This document shows positions 1 through 5,043 of a stretch of DNA of 5,069 nucleotides, piece after piece. The DNA is from JOPF136 sp035272605 (GTDB lineage Bacteria > Acidobacteriota > Terriglobia > Acidiferrales > UBA7541). The stretch is from the NCBI GenBank assembly GCA_035272605.1, contig DATEQM010000037.1:1-5069 (forward strand), read 5' to 3'. The translations under genes and the position numbers were made by a program. Each line of letters begins with the position of its first letter. The stretch's first letter is position 1. Below the pieces are notes generated by a model. That model was not told the origin of the DNA and made no database searches. It saw only the letters and a list, made by a program, of their open reading frames with translations.

Positions 1-99
1 GATGCGCCCGGTTCGGTTACGCGCCGGCTGGAAGAGGCATTCGCCGCCTACGTGGCGGAGTACATCGCACGCCAGGCGGTCGCGCCTGCCCGGCGGTAG
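1..99 (+). CDS. C-terminal end of an unrecognised protein (5' part outside window)
   Basis: Frame 1 is open from the first base to a TAG at 97-99 and encodes 32 residues. It begins DAPGSVTRRLEEAF and ends in an Ala/Arg-rich tail, APARR. The codons end mostly in G or C, and residues 7-25 or so (RRLEEAFAAYVAEYIARQ) look like an amphipathic helix, which favours this frame over the competing frame 2, whose translation is a low-complexity Arg/Ser/Pro string. The piece is too short for me to name a family. It lies upstream of serC in the same direction, but the 148-base gap and the promoter-like box in it suggest serC is transcribed separately. Coding status is likely, function unknown. Confidence 0.6.
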   Translation, partial: DAPGSVTRRLEEAFAAYVAEYIARQAVAPARR

Positions 100-208
100 C
101 CTTCGGCCCTGCCCGGCGTGCGCATCACACCCCAGATGCTCGGATGGATGGCGGACGACTCTCTCAACAAATCCGATGCGGTCAGAATCCGGGCCCCGCA
201 GGGCAGGG

Positions 209-214
209 TAGAAT
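209..214 (+). promoter_or_regulatory. Candidate -10 box of serC (TAGAAT)
   Basis: The sequence GGTAGAATAG contains TAGAAT, a good match to a sigma-70 -10 box. Transcription would start near 221, giving a leader of about 27 bases that includes the ribosome binding site of serC. I see no convincing -35 box 16-18 bases upstream. The same heptamer GTAGAAT recurs upstream of the aldehyde dehydrogenase and upstream of fabV, which supports it as a local promoter word. This is inference from position and similarity. Confidence 0.4.
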
Positions 215-231
215 AGAGCTGGCCCCGCGGC

Positions 232-239
232 GAGGGGGG
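232..239 (+). promoter_or_regulatory. Ribosome binding site that decides the serC start
   Basis: GAGGGGGG ends 8 bases before the ATG at 248. An overlapping ATG at 244 (ATGCATG) opens a different frame, but its spacing of 4 bases is too short, and its translation is low-complexity. The site therefore supports 248 as the start. Confidence 0.7.
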
Positions 240-247
240 CTGGATGC

Positions 248-1342
248 ATGACCCAACGTGTGTACAACTTCGGGTCCGGTCCGGCGGCGCTGCCGCTGCC
301 GGTACTGGAGGAAATCCAGCGCGACCTGGTGTCGCACCCGGAACTGGACGCCTCCGTGCTCGAGATCAGCCATCGCTCCAAATGGTTCGAGGGTGTGCTG
401 GCCGCGGCGGAATACAACCTGCGCACATTGCTGCGAATCCCCGCGGATTATCAGGTTCTCTTTCTACAGGGCGGGGCGTCTCTCCAATTCGCCATGGTGC
501 CCATGAATTTCCTGCCGCGGGGCGGGCCCGGGGCGGAATACGTGGTCACCGGGAGCTGGGGCGAGAAGGCGCTGGCGGAGGCACAGAAGTTGGGCCGCGC
601 GCGGACGGCGTGGAGCGGAAAAGAGTCCGGGTATGTGCGCACGCCCTCGCCGCACGAGCCCGCGTATCTCCCGGGCGCGGCCTACGTCCATTACACGTCG
701 AACGAGACGATCCAGGGAGTGGAGTTTTTCGAGGAGCCCGCGGCGGGCGATGCGCCGCTGGTCTGCGACGCCTCCTCCGATTTCCTCTCGCGGCCCATGA
801 ACGTGGAAGGGCACGCGCTGATTTACGCCGGAGCGCAGAAGAACGCGGGGCCGGCGGGAGTCACCATCGTGGTGGTGCGCGCCGACCTGCTGGATCGCGT
901 CCCGGAAGGGCTGCCCGCGATGCTGGATTGCCGCCTGCTCGCGCGGGAACACTCGCACTACAATACGCCGCCGGTCTTTGCGATCTACGTGGTGGGGCTG
1001 GTGACGCGCTGGCTCTTGGAGACCATCGGCGGGCTGGAAAAAATGGAGGAGATCAACTGCCGAAAGGCCGGGATCGTCTACGAAGCACTGGACACGAGCG
1101 GAGGCTTCTATCGCGGCCATGCGGAGGTCCGTTGCCGCTCGCGAATGAATGTAACGTTCCGGCTGGCGAGCGAAGACCTCGAGAAGACATTTGTCGCCGA
1201 GGCCAAATCCCGCGGGATGATCGAGCTGAAGGGCCACCGCTCGGTCGGCGGCATCCGCGCCTCGCTCTACAATGCCGTGACGCTGGAGGCGGCGGAGGCG
1301 CTGGCGGGGTTCCTGCGGGAGTTTCGGGCGCGGCACGGGTAG
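248..1342 (+). CDS. serC: Phosphoserine aminotransferase (SerC)
   Basis: SerC is a cytoplasmic PLP enzyme (EC 2.6.1.52). It transfers the amino group of glutamate to 3-phosphohydroxypyruvate to give 3-phosphoserine in serine synthesis, and does a parallel step in vitamin B6 synthesis. The 364-residue product is full length and family-like throughout: NFGSGPAALP at 7-16, SHRSKWF at 41-47, HYTSNETIQG at 148-157, the PLP lysine Lys198 in AGAQKNAGPAG, HYNTPP at 237-242, RSRMNV at 297-302, and KGHRSVGGIRASLYNA near the end. Trp104, Thr154 and Asp174 fall where PLP-contacting residues lie in the E. coli enzyme; His42/Arg43, His330/Arg331 and Arg337 match its substrate-phosphate site. No key residue appears to be missing. 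The start follows a strong purine-rich site 8 bases upstream. The gene converges on fabV. No serA or serB is in view, so the pathway is not clustered here. Confidence 0.97.
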   Translation: MTQRVYNFGSGPAALPLPVLEEIQRDLVSHPELDASVLEISHRSKWFEGVLAAAEYNLRTLLRIPADYQVLFLQGGASLQFAMVPMNFLPRGGPGAEYVVTGSWGEKALAEAQKLGRARTAWSGKESGYVRTPSPHEPAYLPGAAYVHYTSNETIQGVEFFEEPAAGDAPLVCDASSDFLSRPMNVEGHALIYAGAQKNAGPAGVTIVVVRADLLDRVPEGLPAMLDCRLLAREHSHYNTPPVFAIYVVGLVTRWLLETIGGLEKMEEINCRKAGIVYEALDTSGGFYRGHAEVRCRSRMNVTFRLASEDLEKTFVAEAKSRGMIELKGHRSVGGIRASLYNAVTLEAAEALAGFLREFRARHG

Positions 1343-1348
1343 GGCAAC

Positions 1349-1371
1349 GTGGCACAGACTTCAGTCTGTGC
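1349..1371 (+). repeat. REP-like palindrome A, just after serC
   Basis: A GTGG head at 1349-1352 leads into a perfect 9-base inverted repeat, GCACAGACT (1352-1360) and AGTCTGTGC (1363-1371), separated by TC. It begins 6 bases after the serC stop codon. It could also help end serC transcription, but no T-run follows. It shares the pattern GTRG, 6-7 bases, CTT with three other palindromes in this window. Confidence 0.6.
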
Positions 1372-1405
1372 GTTCCGGCGCGACACTCGAAGCTTGCAGA
1401 GAGGG

Positions 1406-1428
1406 CGCAGGCTAAAAGCCCGCGCTAC
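1406..1428 (-). repeat. REP-like palindrome B, overlapping the fabV stop
   Basis: Read on the minus strand: a GTAG head (1428-1425), CGCGGG, then CTT, forming an 8-pair stem (1417-1424 with 1406-1413). One pair is a mismatch on the plus strand but a G-U pair in minus-strand RNA, so the hairpin is better formed in the fabV transcript. The TAG of the head is the fabV stop codon. It faces palindrome A across 34 bases. It may act as a fabV terminator hairpin, though no T-tract follows. Confidence 0.55.
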
Positions 1429-2621
1429 CAGCGGACGTCGATTTCGACGGGCTTCGCGTAGTCCACGCCTTCCACCTCAAAGCCGAACAGGTTCTTGAAG
1501 CCGCGGTCGAAGCCGGCGAAATCCGAGAGCTCCAGCAAGTTTTCCGTGGTGACCTGCGGCCACAGGAAGGCGATTTCCGCCTGGACGTCGGGGCGCATTT
1601 CGCGGTCATCCAGGCGAATGCGGTGCGCGCCATCGAGGATCAGAGCTTGTCCGGGGGCCTGCACCTGGAGATAGAGGCGGCGCATCTGGGCCGCGGCATC
1701 CTCGTCGATCTCTTCCTGCTTCATCACTTTGAACAGCAGGCTCATGTAGAGCGGCACGACGGGAATGGCCGCGGAGGCCTGCGTGACGATGGCTTTGTTT
1801 ACGGAAATCCAGGCGTTGCCGCCCACGCGCCCGGCCAGGAGCGTTTCGAGCTCCCTGGCGGTTTTCTGCAGGTCGAGCTTGGCGCGGCCGATGGTGCCGT
1901 CCCAGTAGACGGGCCAGGTGAGCGTGGGGCCGATGTAGGAGTAGGCGATGGTACGCGCGCCCGGGGCCAGCAGGCCCTCCGCCAGTAGCGTCTCGATCCA
2001 GAATTTCCAGTCTTCACCGCCCATCACGGCCACGGTGTCCGCAATTTCCTGCTCGCTGGCGGGCTCGACGGTGATCTCGTAAACCTTCTGTGTGGCGAGA
2101 TCAATCGTTTTGTTCGTATAGGGTTTGCCGATGGGTTTCAGCGTGGAATTGTGGACCACGCCGGTGCGCGGATGGGTGCGTTTGGGGGAGGCGAGACTGT
2201 AGACCACCAGGTCCACCGGCGCCATCTCGCGCTTGAGGATTTCAACCGCGGCGCGTTTGGCCTCGTCGGAGAAGGCGTCGGCGTTCAGACTCGCGGCATG
2301 CAGGCCGTCGCGCAGCGCCAAGCGGTGAAATTCCGCCGTGTTGTACCAGCCGGCCGTGGCTGTTCGGTCGCCCTCCGGCGGGCGCTCGAAGAAGACGCCG
2401 AGGGTGCGCGCGCCGTAGCCCCACCCCAGGGCCACGCGCGAGGCCAGGCCATAGCCCGTTGAGGCGCCGATCACCAGCGCGTTGCGGATGCCCGCGAGGC
2501 GCGTGGGAGCAGCGGCCTTGGCTTCCGCCACCTGGCGCTCCACGTTGCGCGCGCAGCCCTCCGGGTGGGCATTGACGCAAATAAAGCCGCGAGAGCGCTG
2601 GGTGACCACCTGTGCGGGCAT
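1425..2621 (-). CDS. fabV: Trans-2-enoyl-ACP/CoA reductase (FabV)
   Basis: FabV reduces the double bond of trans-2-enoyl thioesters with NADH, the last step of each fatty-acid elongation round; it belongs to the FabV/TER family, an alternative to FabI. The 398-residue product fits the family in length and order. An N-terminal NADH-binding part has RGFICVNAHPEGC at 11-23 and GASTGYGLASR at 52-62, then GVFFERP with Glu79, an acidic residue that fits NADH preference. The catalytic part has VYSLASP at 140-146 and the Tyr239-x8-Lys248 pair (YWDGTIGRAK). VTQASAAIP is at 279-287, and a C-terminal flavin-binding-like segment contains WPQVTTENLLELSDFAGF at 354-371. The ATG at 2621 has no well-placed ribosome site (GGAG lies 15 bases upstream). 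A GTG at 2609 would give a more usual short N-terminus but also lacks one. An in-frame TAA in the upstream hairpin limits extension. Whether it prefers ACP or CoA substrates cannot be read here. Confidence 0.96.
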   Translation of the reverse strand: MPAQVVTQRSRGFICVNAHPEGCARNVERQVAEAKAAAPTRLAGIRNALVIGASTGYGLASRVALGWGYGARTLGVFFERPPEGDRTATAGWYNTAEFHRLALRDGLHAASLNADAFSDEAKRAAVEILKREMAPVDLVVYSLASPKRTHPRTGVVHNSTLKPIGKPYTNKTIDLATQKVYEITVEPASEQEIADTVAVMGGEDWKFWIETLLAEGLLAPGARTIAYSYIGPTLTWPVYWDGTIGRAKLDLQKTARELETLLAGRVGGNAWISVNKAIVTQASAAIPVVPLYMSLLFKVMKQEEIDEDAAAQMRRLYLQVQAPGQALILDGAHRIRLDDREMRPDVQAEIAFLWPQVTTENLLELSDFAGFDRGFKNLFGFEVEGVDYAKPVEIDVRW

Positions 2622-2648
2622 GAGGGCTCGTGTGCGCTCCAGACTGCT

Positions 2649-2670
2649 GTAGCGGCGGGCTTATCCCGCC
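2649..2670 (+). repeat. REP-like palindrome C
   Basis: A GTAG head at 2649-2652 is followed by CGGCGGG and CTT. The 6-base arms GGCGGG (2654-2659) and CCCGCC (2665-2670) flank the loop CTTAT. It lies in the fabV upstream gap and faces palindrome D. Palindromes B and C share GTAGCG and GGGCTT, which argues for common descent rather than chance. Confidence 0.55.
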
Positions 2671-2671
2671 A

Positions 2672-2684
2672 CCCTCTACGAGGG
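2672..2684. repeat. Small stem-loop between palindromes C and D
   Basis: CCCTC (2672-2676) and GAGGG (2680-2684) form a 5-pair GC-rich stem around TAC. It sits one base after palindrome C and three bases before the stem of D, so three hairpins occupy 2654-2704. On the minus strand it would lie in the fabV leader if transcription starts upstream of it. Confidence 0.45.
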
Positions 2685-2687
2685 CAT

Positions 2688-2709
2688 GGCGGCATCAAGC
2701 CGCCTCCAC
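2688..2709 (-). repeat. REP-like palindrome D
   Basis: Read on the minus strand: a GTGG head (2709-2706), six bases, then CTT. The 6-base arms GGCGGC (2704-2699) and GCCGCC (2693-2688) flank a 5-base loop. It faces palindrome C across the small stem-loop, the same head-to-head layout as A and B in the serC-fabV gap. Confidence 0.5.
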
Positions 2710-2733
2710 ATCGCCCCGGAGCTGCTCGGGCAG

Positions 2734-3468
2734 TCAGGATTCTACGACATCGAGCGGCGCTTCGGGCGAAGCTTTCGGCGCCAAATTATCGTCCACCACA
2801 TAGCGCTCCGTGCGGGGCAGGCGCTCGGCCACCCCCAGCCAGAGGAGCGCAGCGGCGACGCCGAAGAACGCGGCGAATCGCAACCAGGCGAGCGAAGTCG
2901 GATCGAGCCCCAGGCGGCCGCCCAGACGCCATGCGGCCCACGCGGCCAGCTGCGCGGTCACCACGGTCCACGCGGCCACGTAGAACCAGGCGCGTTCGGC
3001 GCCTTCGTCCCGAGTGGTGCGGCGGGCGCGCGGCGTCAGGTCGAGCAGCGTGGCCAGCACAATCGCAGCGGCCAGCGGGTAGTAAAGCCAGCGGTAGAGA
3101 TCGCCCAGGCGCCACTGGCCGGTGGCCACGGCCAGCAGGAGGCCGATGGCGTTCAATGCGAAGGGGACCAGCAGGTCAATCCAGGCGGCAGTGTAGCAGG
3201 CCACGCGATAGGGCAGATTGGGCTGGCTCACGCCATAGTGCGTCACGTAAGGCTGGAATTCGCAGCCGGGCAGACGGCCCACGTGCCCGCGCCATGCGCA
3301 CACGATCACGACGGCGGCGAGCCAGTAGAGATGCCGCGCGTCCGGCCCTTTGGCGTACAGCGCATAGGTGAGATGGCCCGGAAAAATGAAGAAGACCCAG
3401 ACCCACAGGGGGAGGTGCAGGGCGCGGTAGTAGGTTTTGTTGCGCTCGCGATGGACGGCTTTTTTCAT
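2734..3468 (-). CDS. Unrecognised integral membrane protein, about six helices
   Basis: I do not recognise this 244-residue protein. Hydrophobic stretches at about 20-39, 46-60, 88-115, 124-143, 159-180 and 193-214 suggest six helices in the inner membrane. The N-terminus is basic (MKKAVHRERNK) with no cleavable signal peptide evident, and the C-terminal tail from about 216 is charged and soluble. The loop between helices 2 and 3 (61-87) is rich in His, Gly, Pro and aromatic residues (RGHVGRLPGCEFQPY, then THYG), the segment most likely to carry function. The ATG at 3468 is the only sensible start. GAGG directly abuts it, too close to act as a ribosome site, and a TATACT box 7 bases upstream would give a nearly leaderless message. 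It lies 51 bases after the aldehyde dehydrogenase and 112 bases before fabV, in the same direction; no functional link to either is shown. Confidence 0.85.
   Translation of the reverse strand: MKKAVHRERNKTYYRALHLPLWVWVFFIFPGHLTYALYAKGPDARHLYWLAAVVIVCAWRGHVGRLPGCEFQPYVTHYGVSQPNLPYRVACYTAAWIDLLVPFALNAIGLLLAVATGQWRLGDLYRWLYYPLAAAIVLATLLDLTPRARRTTRDEGAERAWFYVAAWTVVTAQLAAWAAWRLGGRLGLDPTSLAWLRFAAFFGVAAALLWLGVAERLPRTERYVVDDNLAPKASPEAPLDVVES
2739..2744 (-). promoter_or_regulatory. Candidate -10 box for fabV inside the end of the membrane gene
   Basis: TAGAAT on the minus strand lies within the last codons of the membrane gene (GTA GAA TCC TGA). A start near 2732 would give fabV a leader of about 110 bases holding palindromes D and C and the small stem-loop. 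No clear -35 box is seen, and the match may be only coding sequence. Confidence 0.25.
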
Positions 3469-3475
3469 CCTCGAC

Positions 3476-3481
3476 AGTATA
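3476..3481 (-). promoter_or_regulatory. Candidate -10 box of the membrane-protein gene (TATACT)
   Basis: TATACT on the minus strand is a five-of-six match to TATAAT and ends 7 bases before the ATG. Transcription would begin at or just before the start codon, implying a leaderless message. No -35 match is evident 16-18 bases upstream. Confidence 0.35.
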
Positions 3482-3486
3482 CTTTG

Positions 3487-3519
3487 CGGCCGTATCCAGC
3501 AGAGACGGGATGGCGGCCG
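3487..3519 (-). terminator. Imperfect inverted repeat after the aldehyde dehydrogenase
   Basis: CGGCCG (3514-3519) and CGGCCG (3487-3492), extended by GGAT (3508-3511) and ATCC (3494-3497) with a small internal bulge, can fold into a GC-rich hairpin immediately downstream of the dehydrogenase stop codon on the minus strand. No T-run follows, so an intrinsic terminator is only possible, not shown; it may instead slow or protect the transcript end. Confidence 0.3.
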
Positions 3520-4971
3520 TTACGCGTCCAGATTCAGCATCAGGAGGCGCGGCTCGGTCATTTCCTCGATGGCGTAGCGCGGGCCCTCGCGGCCCATGCC
3601 GGATTCCTTGGAGCCGCCGTAGGGCATGGTATCCACGCGGAAGGTAGGCACCTCGTTGATCATCAGGCCGCCGACTTCAATCTGTTCGAAGGCGCGGAAA
3701 ACGTTTCCGATGTCGCGGGTGAAGACGCCGGCCTGGAGTCCGAAGCGGGAATCATTGATGCGCACGAGCGCCTCGTCGAAAGAGTCGTAGGGCGCGAGAG
3801 CAACCACCGGGCCGAAGATTTCCTCGCAGTTCACGGGCATCTCCGGCTTGGTGTTCACCAGCACAGTGGGCTCGACAAGGGAATCGCGGCGGCGATGGCC
3901 GCACAGAGCGCGGGCGCCGCCGGAAATCGCGTCACTCACCCAGTCCTCGACGCGTTCGGCGGCGCCGCGGGAGATCAGCGGGCCGACGTCCGTTTTCGGG
4001 TCGAGCGGGTCTCCGACGACCAGGGCTTTCACGCGCTCCACTAGCAAATCCGTGAACTTTTTCTCCACCGAGCGGTGCACGAAGATGCGCTGGACGGAGA
4101 TGCAGGTCTGGCCGGCGTAGGAGAATCCACCCTGGGTGCAGCGGTCGGCGGCCAGTTCCAGGTTGGCGTCGCTGTGGACGATGACGCCGGCGTTGCCGCC
4201 CAGCTCGAGGGCCACCCGCTTGCGCCCGGCAATGGATTTCAGCTTCCAGCCCACTTCGCCGCTTCCGGTGAAGCTCAGCATGCGGAAGCGCTCGTCGCGG
4301 ACCATGCCTTCCGCCTTCGCGCCGGGGCAGGGAAGGACCGCCAAGGCGCCGGCGGGCGCGCCCGCTTCCTGGACAGCTTCGGCCAGCAGCAGGGCGCACA
4401 GCGGCGTCTGCGAGGCGGGCTTCACCACCACGGTGTTGCCCGCGGCGAATGCCGGGGCCACCTTGTGGCCCACCAGGTTCAGCGGGAAATTAAACGGGCT
4501 GATCGCAAGAATCGGTCCGATGGGAAACCGCCGCACGACGCCCCAGCGATTCTTTGTCGAAGGGAGCACGTCGAGCGGGCGTAGCTCGCCGCCGATGCGC
4601 ACGGCCTCCTCCGCTGCGGCGCGGAAATTGAAGATGGCGCGGTCTACCTCGACGGTGCATGCCTTGCGCGGTTTGCCGGCCTCGAGGGCCATGGTGCGGA
4701 TGAACTCCTCGCGGCGGGCGTCGATGCCGTCGGCGATCCGCCGGAGCAGCTCCGCGCGGCGGAACGAGGGCAGCTTGGCCATCTGGGAAAACACGGCGAC
4801 CGCCTCGTGGATGGCCGCTTCCACCTGGCGTTCATCGGGCTCAAAGGTGACGCCGACGAGCTGGTTGTCGTAGGGGGAACGGACCTCGATGGGCTTCCCG
4901 GAAGTCTGGAAAGAGCCCTTGGAATAGAAACCTGTCTCGTAGGAGGAAGTGGTTGGCTGGCCCGTGGTCAT
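3520..4971 (-). CDS. NAD(P)-dependent aldehyde dehydrogenase, lactaldehyde-dehydrogenase-like
   Basis: This cytoplasmic, non-phosphorylating dehydrogenase oxidises an aldehyde to its acid with NAD(P). Counting 483 residues from 4971, the family landmarks are present in order: oxyanion-hole Asn161 (SPFNFPLNL), cofactor Lys184 (VVKPASQ), FTGSGEVG at 234-241, general base Glu256 (LELGGN), nucleophile Cys290 (GQTCISVQR), and EEIFGPVV at 383-390. The C-terminal half (FGLQAGVFTRD, then INEVPTFRVDTMPYGG and EEMTEPRLL) recalls the lactaldehyde-dehydrogenase-like/y4uC branch, judged from memory. The substrate is not predictable: lactaldehyde, a sugar-derived aldehyde or a semialdehyde are all open. 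Two ATGs lie two codons apart. GGAG abuts the first (4977) but sits 6 bases before the second (4971), so I chose the second. An in-frame TAG upstream rules out a long extension. No transporter or regulator beside it hints at the pathway. Confidence 0.93.
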   Translation of the reverse strand: MTTGQPTTSSYETGFYSKGSFQTSGKPIEVRSPYDNQLVGVTFEPDERQVEAAIHEAVAVFSQMAKLPSFRRAELLRRIADGIDARREEFIRTMALEAGKPRKACTVEVDRAIFNFRAAAEEAVRIGGELRPLDVLPSTKNRWGVVRRFPIGPILAISPFNFPLNLVGHKVAPAFAAGNTVVVKPASQTPLCALLLAEAVQEAGAPAGALAVLPCPGAKAEGMVRDERFRMLSFTGSGEVGWKLKSIAGRKRVALELGGNAGVIVHSDANLELAADRCTQGGFSYAGQTCISVQRIFVHRSVEKKFTDLLVERVKALVVGDPLDPKTDVGPLISRGAAERVEDWVSDAISGGARALCGHRRRDSLVEPTVLVNTKPEMPVNCEEIFGPVVALAPYDSFDEALVRINDSRFGLQAGVFTRDIGNVFRAFEQIEVGGLMINEVPTFRVDTMPYGGSKESGMGREGPRYAIEEMTEPRLLMLNLDA

Positions 4972-4977
4972 GGACAT

Positions 4978-4981
4978 CTCC
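4978..4981 (-). promoter_or_regulatory. Ribosome binding site that decides the dehydrogenase start
   Basis: GGAG on the minus strand has zero spacing to the ATG at 4977 and six bases to the ATG at 4971, so it favours the downstream start. Confidence 0.6.
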
Positions 4982-4984
4982 AGA

Positions 4985-4999
4985 GGAATCGCGGATTCC
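4985..4999. promoter_or_regulatory. Inverted repeat at the predicted transcription start of the dehydrogenase
   Basis: GGAATC (4985-4990) and GATTCC (4994-4999) form a perfect 6-base inverted repeat around GCG. It lies just downstream of the candidate -10 box and covers the expected start point near 4995, a classic place for a repressor operator; in RNA it would be a small 5' hairpin. No regulator gene is in the window. The function is inferred from position alone. Confidence 0.35.
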
Positions 5000-5001
5000 C
5001 C

Positions 5002-5007
5002 ATTCTA
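5002..5007 (-). promoter_or_regulatory. Candidate -10 box of the aldehyde dehydrogenase (TAGAAT)
   Basis: GTAGAAT on the minus strand is identical to the heptamer before serC. A start near 4995 gives a leader of about 24 bases with the GGAG site well placed. The expected -35 position carries the repeated word GAGAAT instead of a TTGACA-like box. Confidence 0.45.
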
Positions 5008-5023
5008 CTCCCGGCGCCGCTGA

Positions 5024-5043
5024 ATTCTCTATTCTCCGCGGAG
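5024..5043. repeat. Tandem ATTCTC words next to a 10-base palindrome
   Basis: ATTCTC occurs at 5024-5029 and again at 5031-5036 (7-base period), running into the perfect palindrome CTCCGCGGAG at 5034-5043. The block lies over and upstream of the -35 position of the dehydrogenase promoter. It could be a protein-binding site, but repeats this short also arise by chance. Confidence 0.3.

Noticed and set aside
85..118. Direct repeat CCTGCCCGGCG (85-95 and 108-118) around the stop of the first partial gene
   Set aside because: Two copies of an 11-base GC-rich word without a third copy or any flanking element; probably chance or a minor slip duplication.
107..208. Long-range inverted repeat CCCTGCCC (107-114) and GGGCAGGG (201-208) upstream of serC
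   Set aside because: The arms are only 8 bases and 86 bases apart, in GC-rich DNA where such matches are common. No compact structure supports it.
464..1336. Minus-strand open frame of 290 codons opposite serC
   Set aside because: Antisense shadow of serC, with an Arg-rich translation that lacks family features.
1343..1424. Classical intrinsic terminators between serC and fabV
   Set aside because: Both hairpins are real, but neither is followed by a T-run on its transcript, so I list them as palindromic repeats rather than terminators.
244..1461. Plus-strand open frame of 405 codons starting at the overlapping ATG before serC
   Set aside because: It is out of frame with the clearly identified SerC protein, gives a low-complexity Arg/Gly/Ala translation, and its ATG is only 4 bases from the ribosome site.
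2565..3371. Plus-strand open frame of 268 codons across the fabV start and membrane gene
   Set aside because: Arg/Pro/Ala low-complexity translation lying over real genes and hairpins.
2686..4044. Long plus-strand open frame of 452 codons opposite the membrane gene and dehydrogenase
   Set aside because: It spans two strongly supported minus-strand genes and the gap between them. The translation is Gly/His/Arg/Ala-rich without recognisable domains, as expected of an antisense frame in GC-rich DNA.
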